Below are positions 17,474 to 26,573 of a stretch of DNA of 64,000 nt, in pieces. The notes under the pieces were generated by a model. That model was not told the origin of the DNA, did not search any database, and saw only the letters and a program-made list of their open reading frames with translations. Source of the stretch: Halotalea alkalilenta (GTDB taxonomy: Bacteria > Pseudomonadota > Gammaproteobacteria > Pseudomonadales > Halomonadaceae); the NCBI RefSeq assembly GCF_001648175.1, contig NZ_CP015243.1:434001-498000 (forward strand), given 5' to 3'. The translations under genes and the position numbers were made by a program. The stretch's first letter is position 1. Each line of letters begins with the position of its first letter.

Positions 17474-18793
17474 ATGCGCCATTGGACCCGCGAATTCTTG
17501 CTGCTCGCTCTATGCGGCGCGCTCGGCACCCTGCTGGGTGGGCACTACGGCCACTCCGGCTTCGGCCTTGCCGCCGGACTGGGACTCTACCTGCTTCTGA
17601 CCTTTCGCCAGCTCAGGCGGCTGTATCGCTGGGCCAAGGCTCCAGATAGCGCCAATCCACCGTCGGCCACCGGGCTTTGGGGCGAGCTGTTCGATCGCCT
17701 CTACCGCTACCAGAAGCAGGAGCGCCAGCAGCAGGCCCACCTGCAGGGCGTGATCGATCGCGTCGAGCGCTCCTCGGAGGCGATGTACGACGCGATGGTG
17801 ATCCTCGACGCCCACGCGGCGCTGGACAGCTGGAACGCGGCGGCGACCAGGATGCTCGGCTTCGAGCAGCCTCAGGATCGCGGCCAGCACGTCACCAACC
17901 TGCTGCGCCATCCGCGCTTCGTCCACTACTTCCTCGCCCAGAACTACGATGATCCGCTCGAACTGCCTTCGCCGGTCGACGAGTCGCGCACCTTGCAGTT
18001 CCAGATCACCCCGTTCGGCGATCACGAGCGCTTGATGGTGGTACGCGACATCACCCGACTGCAGCGACTCGAGCAGATGCGCCGCGACTTCGTCGCCAAC
18101 GTCTCGCACGAGCTGCGCACCCCGCTGACGGTGTTCACCGGCTATCTCGAGCCACTGGCCCAGGCCGCTGAAACCGCGCTGCCGCCCAGGCTCGCGCGCG
18201 GCGTCGCGCAGATGGAGCAGCAGGCCGACCGCATGCGCCACCTGATCGACGACCTGCTGATGCTGTCGCGGCTCGAAAACGAGCAGAGCTTCTCGCCGCG
18301 TATCGCCGTCGATGTCGCCGCACTGATCCAACAGGTGCACAGCGACGGCGTCGCGCTGTCGAAGGGTCGCCAGAACTTCGAGCTCAAGATCGAGACCTCC
18401 GCTGAGCTGCTCGGCGCCCGCGAGGAGCTGCGCAGCGCGCTGACCAACCTGGTCTCCAACGCCGTACGCTACGCCGGCAACGGCCGCCGTATCGAACTGC
18501 GCTGGTACTTGGCCGACAGCGGCGAAGGCCGCCTGTCGGTGAGCGACGATGGCGAAGGCATCGAGCGGCGCCACCTTTCCCGTCTTACCGAGCGCTTCTA
18601 CCGCGTCGACAAGAGCCGCTCCAGCGCGACCGGTGGCACCGGCCTTGGGCTTGCGATCGTCAAGCACGTGCTGCTGCGCCACCAGGGCCGGCTGGAGATC
18701 GAATCGAGCCTCGGCCGCGGCGCCCGCTTCACCCTCTGCTTCCCCGCCGAGCGGGTCAGCCTGCCGACGCCCAGCGACGCCTGCGCCGATTGA
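17474..18793 (+). CDS. phoR: Phosphate regulon sensor histidine kinase PhoR
   Basis: This is the membrane-bound kinase partner of PhoB, 439 aa. Two N-terminal hydrophobic segments (about 8-42) are followed by the charged linker, a PAS domain (about 95-195), the DHp domain with H212 in NVSHELRTPL, and a HATPase domain with the N-box (NLVSNAVRYAGNG), DDGEGI and GTGLGLAIV. PhoR has almost no periplasmic domain; it senses phosphate through PhoU and the Pst transporter. pstSCAB is not in this window. A hairpin terminator follows at 18805-18824. Confidence 0.96.
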   Translation: MRHWTREFLLLALCGALGTLLGGHYGHSGFGLAAGLGLYLLLTFRQLRRLYRWAKAPDSANPPSATGLWGELFDRLYRYQKQERQQQAHLQGVIDRVERSSEAMYDAMVILDAHAALDSWNAAATRMLGFEQPQDRGQHVTNLLRHPRFVHYFLAQNYDDPLELPSPVDESRTLQFQITPFGDHERLMVVRDITRLQRLEQMRRDFVANVSHELRTPLTVFTGYLEPLAQAAETALPPRLARGVAQMEQQADRMRHLIDDLLMLSRLENEQSFSPRIAVDVAALIQQVHSDGVALSKGRQNFELKIETSAELLGAREELRSALTNLVSNAVRYAGNGRRIELRWYLADSGEGRLSVSDDGEGIERRHLSRLTERFYRVDKSRSSATGGTGLGLAIVKHVLLRHQGRLEIESSLGRGARFTLCFPAERVSLPTPSDACAD

Positions 18794-18804
18794 GCGGTCC
18801 ACCG

Positions 18805-18824
18805 AGGGCGTGTTGACACGCCCT
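18805..18824. terminator. Bidirectional hairpin between phoR and the amidase gene
   Basis: AGGGCGTG and CACGCCCT form a perfect 8-bp stem with loop TTGA between the two convergent genes. The second arm overlaps the amidase stop codon. No T-run is present on either side. Confidence 0.55.
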
Positions 18825-19809
18825 AGCTGCTGGCGAGGATCGCTCCAGCTTGAGCAGGACCGTGGTACTTCTCGATCAAGGCGAACAGGATCGCCGCGCT
18901 CTCGGCGTCGTAGAAGCCGGTGTGGTCGGTCGGCCTGAAGCGCATCTGGAAGCTCTTCAGCACCCGCAGGGTCTGATCGTCCATGCGCCCGGTCTGCTCG
19001 AGCCGATAGCCATAGCGCGCAAGGCCCTGCTGGAGCGCACGCACGCTGGGAACACGACCGTTGGAGAACTGGTTCAGGTAGCGGGCCACCGTGGCGCGCT
19101 CGGGCCAGGCGCCAACGCCCGCCTGGGCGAGGCGCTGCCAGGGGAAGAACGGCCCCGGATCGAGCTTGCGCCCGGGCGAGATATCGGAGTGGGCGACCAC
19201 ATTGGTAGGCTCGATGTCATAGCGCTGGACGATGTCCTTGGCCAGCGCGATCACCAGTTGGATCTGCGACTCCGAGAACGGCGACCAGCTCAGCCCGCTC
19301 GGGGTCTGGGTGAAGCCCGGGTTGACGATCTCGATGCCGATCGAGGTGTCGTTGAGCCCTTCCCGGTCCCCCCAGGCGCTGACACCGGCATGCCACGCCC
19401 GCATCGACTCGTCGGCGAGCTGCAGCACCACCGGCTGCTGCTGGAACTCGCCAGGCTGGTCGAGCACCAGGTAGTGGGTCCCCACCTGGCTGCCGGTGAG
19501 GGCGCGCAGCGCAGCGGCGTCGTCACCGCCGGTATAGTGGATCACCAGATAGCGAACCCGCTGGTTGACCCCGGCACTGCGCACCGAGTGGTCGACGCGA
19601 TAGCCGCTGCGTCGTTCGAGAGCACGCCCCTCTTCGGCGGAGTAGCGCCGCGCAGGCGCACGATCCTGGATCACCGGGGTCTCGAAATCGAGCACCTCGA
19701 CCACCGGGGTCGGCACCTGAGGAGGTGAAGGAGGCGTCGGAGCAGGAGGTGCACCGGCGCAGCCGGCGAGCAGCAGGGCGAATGCGAGGGACAGGAAACG
19801 CTTCGGCAT
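18823..19809 (-). CDS. AmiD-like lipoprotein N-acetylmuramoyl-L-alanine amidase
   Basis: This is an outer-membrane lipoprotein amidase that cleaves the MurNAc-L-Ala bond during cell-wall recycling. The 328-aa product starts at ATG 19809 with MPKRFLSLAFALLLAGC, a lipoprotein signal with lipobox LAGC. The amidase_2 domain (about 75-225) shows the zinc-ligand region LVIHYTGG, the glutamate in SIGIEIVNPG, and AHSDISPGRKLDPGPFFPW. The C-terminal PG-binding domain (about 250-325) has the repeat-like VRALQQGLARYGY and RVLKSFQMRFRP. The order matches E. coli AmiD. A longer frame from 19851 would bury the signal peptide and is rejected. Confidence 0.9.
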   Translation of the reverse strand: MPKRFLSLAFALLLAGCAGAPPAPTPPSPPQVPTPVVEVLDFETPVIQDRAPARRYSAEEGRALERRSGYRVDHSVRSAGVNQRVRYLVIHYTGGDDAAALRALTGSQVGTHYLVLDQPGEFQQQPVVLQLADESMRAWHAGVSAWGDREGLNDTSIGIEIVNPGFTQTPSGLSWSPFSESQIQLVIALAKDIVQRYDIEPTNVVAHSDISPGRKLDPGPFFPWQRLAQAGVGAWPERATVARYLNQFSNGRVPSVRALQQGLARYGYRLEQTGRMDDQTLRVLKSFQMRFRPTDHTGFYDAESAAILFALIEKYHGPAQAGAILASS

Positions 19810-20153
19810 GGCGGGACGAATCTCGCAGCAGGTCATGGAAAAGCTCGACACCAGGACACTTCCCCACCGACGGACGACGGAGAGCGTACAGCGGATGTGG
19901 GCCAGCGTTCAGGGTGGAGAGCACAGGGCGCCTTGTCGATGCCCGTACTGGATTGCCCGTGCTGATCATAGTGCCTGCGCGAAGGCCAGGACAGCGCCGG
20001 CGAAGAATGTCTCAGCATCCTTCAAGACAGCTCAAGTCCTTCGCCAAGCGCCGGGACTTGGTCCCTCGATTGCGTCGTGCATGCCCCTCGGTTCCTTGAC
20101 GGGCTCGGCTAGCCGACGAGCAACGAGCCGAGCCGAATCACGCCCGCGTGCAC
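19810..20153. other. Intergenic region
   Basis: This 344-bp region holds the promoter for the AmiD-like gene on its left and, near 20104-20132, an inverted repeat (CTCGGCT...AGCCGAG) just beyond the SYLF lipoprotein stop that could end its transcript. I see no gene. Confidence 0.45.
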
Positions 20154-20741
20154 TCAGCGCGGGCTGATCTTCGCGCCTTGCAGCGAAACGCCGGCCTGGA
20201 TTCCCGCGTTGTTCATCACGAATCCGATGATCGGCTGCTGCATGGTGTTGGTATTGATGTTGCCACTCGCACCAATGTCGGCCACCGCCACGCTGGCATC
20301 GGCCCCGACGGTCCAGCCGTTGCTGCTGGTGAAGTCACGCAGTGCCTGATCGGTCATGAACAGATAGATGATCGCCCGCGACTGAGCGCCGGCCTGGAAC
20401 CCTATCGAACCGGCAGTGGTGGTGTAGTAGCCCGAGGTCTGGTTGCCGATCAGCAAGGCGCCATCGCCGTGCTCGGCACCAACCACGAAGCTGGCACCGA
20501 TCACCCCGGGAAACACCAGCACGCCCTTGGCCCTGGAAACCAGCTCGCGAGCCTCGGGCGAGGCCCGATAGAGCCGCTCGAGGGCCTGCTGGACGTCGTT
20601 GTCGATCTGTCGCTGCTGGGTCATCGCATCGCTGCGATCCTGGGGCGTGGTGGTGGTACAACCGGCCAGTGCACCGCCCGCAAGCAGCGCGGCGAGCGTA
20701 ACCGCACCGGTACGACGCAGCCAATATTCCTTGTTTCGCAT
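20154..20741 (-). CDS. SYLF (YSC84-like) domain lipoprotein
   Basis: This 195-aa secreted lipoprotein has an N-terminal signal (RRTGAVTLAALLAGGALAGC) with lipobox ALAGC. The rest matches the SYLF/Ysc84 lipid-binding domain, with AKGVLVFPGVIGASFVVGAEHG, TAGSIGFQAGAQS, and DQALRDFTSSNGWTVGADASV. Bacterial members are periplasmic and poorly characterised, and phosphoinositide binding is known only for eukaryotic homologues. The gene is monocistronic. Confidence 0.87.
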   Translation of the reverse strand: MRNKEYWLRRTGAVTLAALLAGGALAGCTTTTPQDRSDAMTQQRQIDNDVQQALERLYRASPEARELVSRAKGVLVFPGVIGASFVVGAEHGDGALLIGNQTSGYYTTTAGSIGFQAGAQSRAIIYLFMTDQALRDFTSSNGWTVGADASVAVADIGASGNINTNTMQQPIIGFVMNNAGIQAGVSLQGAKISPR

Positions 20742-20839
20742 CTCTTCTTCTCCCTGAAAACAGGCGCTGAGACCTCTCGCCGGTACCGCCTGGGCCGCGC
20801 ACCTCTCTCATGCGCAACGAACCAAGAACTTATAGTTCG

Positions 20840-21583
20840 TTAATCTTTGACCTGCAAAGATCGCCCCTCGGCATTCAAGGCCGCATAGCGTCTCTGCCAC
20901 ATCACCGCACCGGCGGCCACCGCACCGGGCATCACCACCAGGTTCAGCAGCGGAATCCATACCGTCAGGCTCACCGCAGCGCCGAAACCGAGCGTTCGCC
21001 ACCAGCCCGCAGCAAGCAGCCCGCGCATGCGTGGAAAGCTCACCCCGTGGTTGTCCATCGCATAGTCGAGATACTGGATCGCCATGCACCAAGCCGAGAA
21101 CAGCATCCAGAGAAACGGCGTGAACAGATTGAGCCCCGGCACGAAGCCGGCGGCGAACAGCAGCGCCATGCGCGGCAGGATGTAGGCGAGCTTGTGCAGT
21201 TCTCGCTTGAAGCTGTCGATGGCCTGGCGTCCAAGACTGCGTGAATCCTCGCTGCCGCCGCCAAGCCGGCGCTCCACGGCTTCGGCGAGAAAGCCATAGA
21301 AGGGCGAGGCGATCAGGTTGACCATCAAGGTGAAGGTGAAAAACGCAGGGATCAGCAGCGCGATCGCCAGCAGTGGGACGATCAACCAGTCGAGCCAGCC
21401 GAGCCAACTGGGCACCAGCGCCATCCATTGATCCATCCACGAGGAGAAACCGCGCACCAGCAAAGTGATGGTGATCGCGTAGAGCACCAGGTTGATGAGC
21501 ACCGGCACGATCACGTAGCGGCGAAGTCCCGCGGAGAGCACGAGACGGATACCGAGGCGCAGGGCATTCAAGCCTTCGAGCAT
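20840..21583 (-). CDS. cysZ: CysZ-like (EI24-family) inner membrane protein
   Basis: This 247-aa protein belongs to the EI24/CysZ family, a sulfate permease linked to cysteine synthesis. Four long hydrophobic segments are visible, with family signatures IASPFYGFLAEAVE and FVPGLNLFTPFLWMLFSAWCMAIQYLDYAMDNHG. The ATG at 21583 (MLEGLNALRLGIRL) is the family-typical start; a longer frame to 21655 would run through the phoU terminator. Its presence, with cysE elsewhere in the window, fits assimilatory cysteine synthesis, but the two are not linked in an operon. Confidence 0.85.
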   Translation of the reverse strand: MLEGLNALRLGIRLVLSAGLRRYVIVPVLINLVLYAITITLLVRGFSSWMDQWMALVPSWLGWLDWLIVPLLAIALLIPAFFTFTLMVNLIASPFYGFLAEAVERRLGGGSEDSRSLGRQAIDSFKRELHKLAYILPRMALLFAAGFVPGLNLFTPFLWMLFSAWCMAIQYLDYAMDNHGVSFPRMRGLLAAGWWRTLGFGAAVSLTVWIPLLNLVVMPGAVAAGAVMWQRRYAALNAEGRSLQVKD

Positions 21584-21593
21584 GGGGCACCCC

Positions 21594-21628
21594 AAAAAAC
21601 GACGCGGCGCCGGAAAGGCGCCGCGTCG
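21594..21628 (-). terminator. Rho-independent terminator of phoU
   Basis: A perfect 12-bp stem (21600-21611 with 21617-21628) around GGAAA is followed on the minus strand by six Ts (21599-21594). It lies 20 nt past the phoU stop and just before the cysZ start, separating the two transcripts. Confidence 0.92.
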
Positions 21629-21647
21629 TCGTCGAGAAGAAAAGAGT

Positions 21648-22376
21648 TCAACCAATATCGTCGAGATCCTTCTCGTCGAGATCGCGCAGATGAGTGTGGC
21701 GCAGGTCGAGGCCCTTGACCAGATAGATCACCGATTCGGCGAGGTTGTCGGCATGGTCGCCGATCCGCTCGAGCGCACGCAGCACCCAGAGCACGTCGAG
21801 TACGCCGGAGATCGATGCCGGGTCCTCCATCATGAAGGTGACCAGCGAACGCAGCGCGCTCTTGTACTCATTGTCGACCTCGGTGTCGGCGCGACGCACT
21901 TCGAGGGCGAGCTTGGTATCGAAGCGGGCGAAAGCGGTCAGCGCGTTGCGCACCATGTCCCGCACCATCGCGCCGACCCGGCGGATTTCGACGAAACCGC
22001 GGTCATTGTGCTGCCCACCCATCAACGCCAAGGCGTGGCGAGCGATCTTGTCCGCTTCGTCACCCATTCGCTCGAGGTCGGAGGCGGCACGGATCACCGC
22101 CAGCACCAAGCGCAGGTCGGAGGCGGCGGGCTGTCGACGGGCGAGGATATGGGTGCACTCGTCATCGAGCTGCAGCTGCATCTCGTTGACTTCATGGTCG
22201 AAGCGGCGCACCTCCTCGGCGAGTTCGCCATTGCCGTCGAGCAGTGCGGTGAGCGCATCGAGGATCTGTTTCTCGACCAGACCGCCCATCGCCATCAAAT
22301 GGGTCTTGAGTCCCTCGAGCTCCTGATTGAACTGGCGGGAGATGTGCTGGCTATGTTGTTCGCTGGAAATATCCAT
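21648..22376 (-). CDS. phoU: Phosphate signalling regulator PhoU
   Basis: PhoU is a cytoplasmic helical protein that couples the Pst transporter to PhoR and represses the Pho regulon when phosphate is ample. The 242-aa product has the two three-helix repeats with acidic metal-binding motifs (RAASDLERMGDEADKIA and RALERIGDHADNLAE). It is separated here from pstSCAB, which normally precede it, and ends at a strong terminator. No convincing Pho box was found just upstream (GTCA repeats at 22460-22510 are spaced 13 rather than 11). Confidence 0.95.
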   Translation of the reverse strand: MDISSEQHSQHISRQFNQELEGLKTHLMAMGGLVEKQILDALTALLDGNGELAEEVRRFDHEVNEMQLQLDDECTHILARRQPAASDLRLVLAVIRAASDLERMGDEADKIARHALALMGGQHNDRGFVEIRRVGAMVRDMVRNALTAFARFDTKLALEVRRADTEVDNEYKSALRSLVTFMMEDPASISGVLDVLWVLRALERIGDHADNLAESVIYLVKGLDLRHTHLRDLDEKDLDDIG

Positions 22377-22512
22377 GGGGCTCTCCCGAAACGAATCGAA
22401 GGTGGGACGCAGCAGCTCCTCCTACCCAATGGGTCGCGCCGTTGAAATCGGCTCGGAGCTCGCCACATGCGTCATTCGAGTATGACTGCGTTTGGTGACG
22501 GTTCGATGAACC

Positions 22513-24762
22513 TCATAGCGGCTCGAGCTTGGCGAAGCCGAGCACCAGCCACTTGTCGCCGTGGTCCTCGAAGCCGACCTGGACCCGGGCGCGATCGCCC
22601 TGCCCCTCGGCATCGAGAATCACGCCCTCGCCGAACGTCGGATGGCGCACCCGCTGGCCGAGCGAGAGACTCGCACCGCCCCCCTCGACCCGGGACTGGC
22701 GCACGAGCCCCTGGGCCGGACGCGGCGAACGCGATGCGCTGAAACCCGAGCGCTCGGCAAGCGGTCGAGAGACCTGGCCACGCAGGCGAACCTCCTCGAC
22801 CAGCCCGGCGGGCAGCTCGCGGATGAAACGCGAGGGCCGTTGGTAAGTCTCCTTGCCGTGCAGCCGGCGCATCTCAGCATAGGTCAGATAGAGTTTGGTC
22901 ATCGCCCGCGTGATACCGACATAGCACAGCCTGCGCTCCTCTTCGAGACGCCCCGGCTCCTCGACCGACATCCGATGGGGGAAGAGCCCCTCCTCGACGC
23001 CCGCGATGAACACCAGCGGGAACTCGAGCCCCTTGGCCGAGTGCAGCGTCATCATCTGCACCGCATCCTCGAACTCGTCCGCTTCGTGCTCGCCGGCATC
23101 GAGCGCGGCATCGGCAAGGAAGCGTCCAAGCGTCGCCTCCCCGGCCGCCTCGCCTTCCGGCTCGAAGGGGTCGGTGCCGCGAACGCCACTCTGCCCCTGG
23201 GCGAAGGCGCGCGCAGCACTCACCAGCTCCTCGAGGTTCTCGACCCGGGCCTGGCCCTTTTCGCCCTTCTCGGCACGGTGGTAGTCGATCAATCCGGTGG
23301 CCCCGATCACGTGGTCGATCAGCTCATCGAGCGGCAATCCCGAGGTATCGTTGTCGAGCTGGTCGATCAGGTCGGCGAACGACGACAGCGCGCTGGCCGC
23401 CCGGCCCCCGATCAGCCTGCGCGCCACCGCGTCGTGCAGCGCCTCCCATAGCGACATGCCCTCGTCACGGGCATGCGCGCGCAGCTGCTCGACGCTCTTG
23501 GTGCCGATCCCTCGGGTCGGCACGTTGATCACCCGCTCGAGCGCCGCGTCGTCATCGCGCGTCACTATCAGGCGCAGGTAGCCGAGGGCGTTCTTGATCT
23601 CGAGCCGTTCGTAGAAGCGATGGCCGCCATAGATCCGATAGGGCATGCCGGCGCGGATCAGCGCCTCCTCGAGCACCCGCGACTGAGCGTTGGAGCGATA
23701 GAGGATCGCGATGTCGCGGCGTGCATGCCCCTCGCGCACCGCCCGGCCGATGGTATCGACGATGAAGCGGGCCTCGTCGAGATCGTTGAATCCGGCGTAG
23801 AGCGAGATCTTCTCGCCCTCGCCGACGTCGGTCCAGAGCTCCTTGCCCATCCTCCCGGCATTGTTGCGGATCAGCGAGTTGGCCGCCTCGAGGATCGCCT
23901 CGGTGGAGCGATAGTTGCGCTCGAGGCGCACCACCCTGGTATCGGCGAACTCATCGCGAAAGCGCGCCAGATTCTCGACCTTGGCCCCACGCCAACCGTA
24001 GATCGACTGATCGTCATCGCCGACCACGGTAAGCCGCGCACGATCGCCGGCGAGCAGCTTGAGCCAAGCGTACTGCAGGGTGTTGGTGTCCTGGAACTCG
24101 TCGACCAGGATGTGGCCGAAGCGCTCGCGGTAGTGTTCGAGCAGGTGCGGATTGTCGCGCAACAGCTCGAGCGAGCGCAGCAGCAGCTCGCCGAAGTCGA
24201 CCAGGCCCGCGCGCTCGCAAGCGAGCTGATAGAGCTCGTAGAGATCGACCATCTGGCCAAGGTAGGGATCACCCGCGGCATCGACCTGGCCAGGACGCAG
24301 CCCCTCTTCCTTGCAACCGGAGATGAAGTTCGCGACCTGGCGCGGCGGGAAGCGCTCATCGTCGATGCTGTGATCCTTGAGCAGCCGCTTGACCAGGCGA
24401 AGCTGGTCATCGCTGTCGATGATCTGGAAGTGTTCGACCAGCCGGGCGTCGTGCCAATGGGTGCGCAACAGACGATGGGAGATGGAGTGGAAAGTGCCCA
24501 CCCACATGCCTCGCGGTGGCAGGCTGAGCAGCGCATCCAGCCGAGTGCGCATTTCCCGCGCCGCCTTGTTGGTGAAGGTCACCGCCAGGATGGAGAACGG
24601 CGACAGCCCCTCCTCCTCGAGCATCCAGGCAATTCGATGAACCAGCACCCGGGTCTTGCCCGAGCCGGCACCGGCAAGCACCAGCAGGTTGCCCTGCGGT
24701 GCGCTCACGGCCTCGCGCTGAGCCTCGTTGAGCGAATCGAGAAGAGGGTGTTGGAGAGTCAC
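22513..24762 (-). CDS. uvrD: DNA helicase II UvrD
   Basis: UvrD is a 3'-5' SF1 helicase for nucleotide excision and mismatch repair. The protein of about 749 aa has Walker A AGAGSGKT, motif Ia TFTNKAAREM, Walker B LVDEFQDTN, motif III GDDDQSIYGWRGA, motif IV RNYRS, the motif V/VI regions TLHSAKGLEF and YVGITRAM, and a C-terminal Tudor-like segment RVRHPTFGEGVI. The GTG at 24762 (VTLQHPLLDSLNEAQREAV) aligns with the E. coli start; a GTG at 24819 would add 19 residues. No SOS box was recognised upstream. It is monocistronic. Confidence 0.96.
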   Translation of the reverse strand: MTLQHPLLDSLNEAQREAVSAPQGNLLVLAGAGSGKTRVLVHRIAWMLEEEGLSPFSILAVTFTNKAAREMRTRLDALLSLPPRGMWVGTFHSISHRLLRTHWHDARLVEHFQIIDSDDQLRLVKRLLKDHSIDDERFPPRQVANFISGCKEEGLRPGQVDAAGDPYLGQMVDLYELYQLACERAGLVDFGELLLRSLELLRDNPHLLEHYRERFGHILVDEFQDTNTLQYAWLKLLAGDRARLTVVGDDDQSIYGWRGAKVENLARFRDEFADTRVVRLERNYRSTEAILEAANSLIRNNAGRMGKELWTDVGEGEKISLYAGFNDLDEARFIVDTIGRAVREGHARRDIAILYRSNAQSRVLEEALIRAGMPYRIYGGHRFYERLEIKNALGYLRLIVTRDDDAALERVINVPTRGIGTKSVEQLRAHARDEGMSLWEALHDAVARRLIGGRAASALSSFADLIDQLDNDTSGLPLDELIDHVIGATGLIDYHRAEKGEKGQARVENLEELVSAARAFAQGQSGVRGTDPFEPEGEAAGEATLGRFLADAALDAGEHEADEFEDAVQMMTLHSAKGLEFPLVFIAGVEEGLFPHRMSVEEPGRLEEERRLCYVGITRAMTKLYLTYAEMRRLHGKETYQRPSRFIRELPAGLVEEVRLRGQVSRPLAERSGFSASRSPRPAQGLVRQSRVEGGGASLSLGQRVRHPTFGEGVILDAEGQGDRARVQVGFEDHGDKWLVLGFAKLEPL

Positions 24763-24819
24763 GAAGGGCACCCGATACAGGTCTTGAATGGACGGAAAGT
24801 CTATCACAGCCCTCGCCAC

Positions 24820-25231
24820 CGACCCGACCGGGAGCTATCGGAAGAGTGGCCCACGAAGGCATCGAAGCGAACGACCAGCCTAGAGCTCGGACAGGGTCAA
24901 GATCACAATGTTCCAATATCGTTCCAGTCCTGGCCCGACATTTGCTATGTTAATTCTCGAGGGTCGATGCACGCGCTTGGTCATCAGGCTGTCATAGCGC
25001 CGACGTATCACCTCACTGGCAGGACTTGGGCTAGGTCCGAATCGTCGCCGAGCGGCTAATGGCAACGGCAAGAGCGTCCAAGCGCGGTATGGGCTTCGCG
25101 ATGGCACCCGCTTCGCGATTCCCTCGACGCGAATCCCTCGACATCGGGACGCTTCCAGCGCGGAGTCATCCGGTACGGCACTTTTTGAGGCAGAGTCCAG
25201 CACAGCTCTCTTTGCATCAAGGAGTCAGCGA
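24820..25231. other. Intergenic region between uvrD and the 60-aa gene
   Basis: This 412-bp region holds the uvrD promoter area and the promoter of the small gene at 25232. TTCGCGAT occurs twice at about 25096-25120 and CCTCGACGCGAATCCCTCGAC nearby, resembling decayed dispersed repeats. No gene is called; the leftward frame 24880-25203 has no SD or domain. Confidence 0.45.
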
Positions 25232-25414
25232 ATGCGCCGTAAGTCGTCCCAGAACGTGGTAGAAAATCGTCTTCTCAACACCTTCCTCACCCTCGAGGCG
25301 CTCGCTCAGAGCAAGCGTCGTCAACTCGCCGAATATCGATACCGCAACGCCCGCCAGGGCATCGAACGCCACTGGGAGCGAAGGCGGCTCGCCCAGGATA
25401 GCGACCTCTACTGA
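25232..25414 (+). CDS. Small basic protein of unknown function (60 aa)
   Basis: The 60-aa product is highly charged and basic, with a predicted helical stretch rich in Arg and aromatic residues ([22 protein letters not shown]). A good SD (AAGGAG) stands 8 nt before the ATG and a clear hairpin follows (25451-25474), so it looks like a genuine monocistronic gene. It vaguely resembles small DUF3545/PA3496-like proteins, but I cannot confirm a family. It has no signal peptide or membrane segment. Nucleic-acid or membrane-surface binding is possible from charge alone. Confidence 0.62.
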
Positions 25415-25450
25415 TCTTCCCACTCGCGAGTCAGTCTTGAGAGCATGGTC

Positions 25451-25480
25451 AAAGCGCCGTCCAACCGGCGCTTTGTTCGC
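25451..25480. terminator. Hairpin terminator after the 60-aa gene
   Basis: AAAGCGCCG and CGGCGCTTT form a perfect 9-bp stem with loop TCCAAC, followed by GTTC. The symmetric A/T ends let it serve both the plus-strand gene and the convergent DUF72 gene. Confidence 0.75.
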
Positions 25481-25521
25481 CTCAGATGGGTCGATCGAGA
25501 TGCAAGGAGCGGTTGAAACAC

Positions 25522-26406
25522 TCAGAACAGCGCATTCTGCCGCTCGCCTGGAAAAGCCGCGGGCGCAGGCCAGTCCGATGGCTTCATGGAAGCATCGATG
25601 ATCCGCTGATAGCACTGCCGGGCGAGCCATGGCGCGGCTTTATTGTCGGGTGTATGCACAAATAAAAAAGGTGTTTTCCCCTGATTTATCCACAGGTTCA
25701 GACGTTCGACCCAAGGGGTGAAATAGTCCGCGTTGCGCCGCATGTCGGCATGGCCAATGAAGCGCACGATCGGCGCATTCGCCGTGGAGATCACGTGTAA
25801 TGGACGTTTCGGCTTTTCACTCTGGGCCTTGGCAAGCGATGGTGCGGCATCGGCGGGGGTGGAAAACAGTGCCCTGACATCGAGCATGACGCGATCGGCG
25901 CCGTGAGTTATCAACAATTGATTGAACTCTTTTTCCACCTCGCCTTTGGCAAACATCGCCGGATCGCGCGGCTCCACCGCACAGCCCACCCCTGTGGGCC
26001 AGCGTTCGAGCAGACGAGCAAGCTTATCGAGTTCATCACCGCCAAAATTACGCGGCAACTGCACCATGATGGGGCCTAGACGTTCTCCCAGAGGCGATAG
26101 CTGTGCGATGAACGCCTCGAACTCCGATTCGATGCCGTCCAACCGGCGCTCATGGGTGAGCCGCGACGGCAGCTTGAAACAGAAGCGAAACTCCTTCGGA
26201 GCGAGCGTCGCCCAAGCGGCCACCGTTTCGGCCTTGGGCGCACCGCTGTAGAAGGTGGTATTGCCTTCCACCGAGGAGAACACCGTCGCATAGTCGGCCA
26301 GGCTTTCGTTCATTGGCGTATGCGGGCCATAAAGCGTACCGCGCCAGTCCGAATTGGCCCACATCGCGAGCCCCAGGTGCAGTCTGCCCCCTTTTTCGTT
26401 CACCAT
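25522..26406 (-). CDS. DUF72 (YecE-like) family protein
   Basis: The protein of about 294 aa has the DUF72 TIM-barrel pattern: GLAMWANSDWRGTLY at the start, the VEGNTTFYSGAPKAETVAAWA segment, FCFKLPSRLTHERRL, and VQLPRNFG. The family is widespread and its activity is unproven. I chose the ATG at 26406; a GTG at 26403 and an ATG at 26457 are possible. It is monocistronic and converges on the small gene at 25232. Confidence 0.86.
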   Translation of the reverse strand: MVNEKGGRLHLGLAMWANSDWRGTLYGPHTPMNESLADYATVFSSVEGNTTFYSGAPKAETVAAWATLAPKEFRFCFKLPSRLTHERRLDGIESEFEAFIAQLSPLGERLGPIMVQLPRNFGGDELDKLARLLERWPTGVGCAVEPRDPAMFAKGEVEKEFNQLLITHGADRVMLDVRALFSTPADAAPSLAKAQSEKPKRPLHVISTANAPIVRFIGHADMRRNADYFTPWVERLNLWINQGKTPFLFVHTPDNKAAPWLARQCYQRIIDASMKPSDWPAPAAFPGERQNALF

Positions 26407-26573
26407 CCTTGCTGCCCCGATGCTATACCGACCGATGACGGGCTTTCGTACGCCCATCGCTGTGCACTACTATCTTGGCGGCCCCCGCCGCACGCCTTTC
26501 GCTACCGGCATGAAATCCCCTGAGGTCATGGCCGTTTCGCCACGCGCTTTGGCAAGTAGAGGTCTCTTGTTTC

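Noticed and set aside
22377..22512. Possible Pho box upstream of phoU
   Set aside because: GTCA-containing repeats are spaced 13 nt rather than 11, and the heptamers match poorly.
24880..25203. Leftward 107-codon frame upstream of uvrD
   Set aside because: It has no SD or domain, its composition is irregular, and it overlaps decayed repeat-like sequence.
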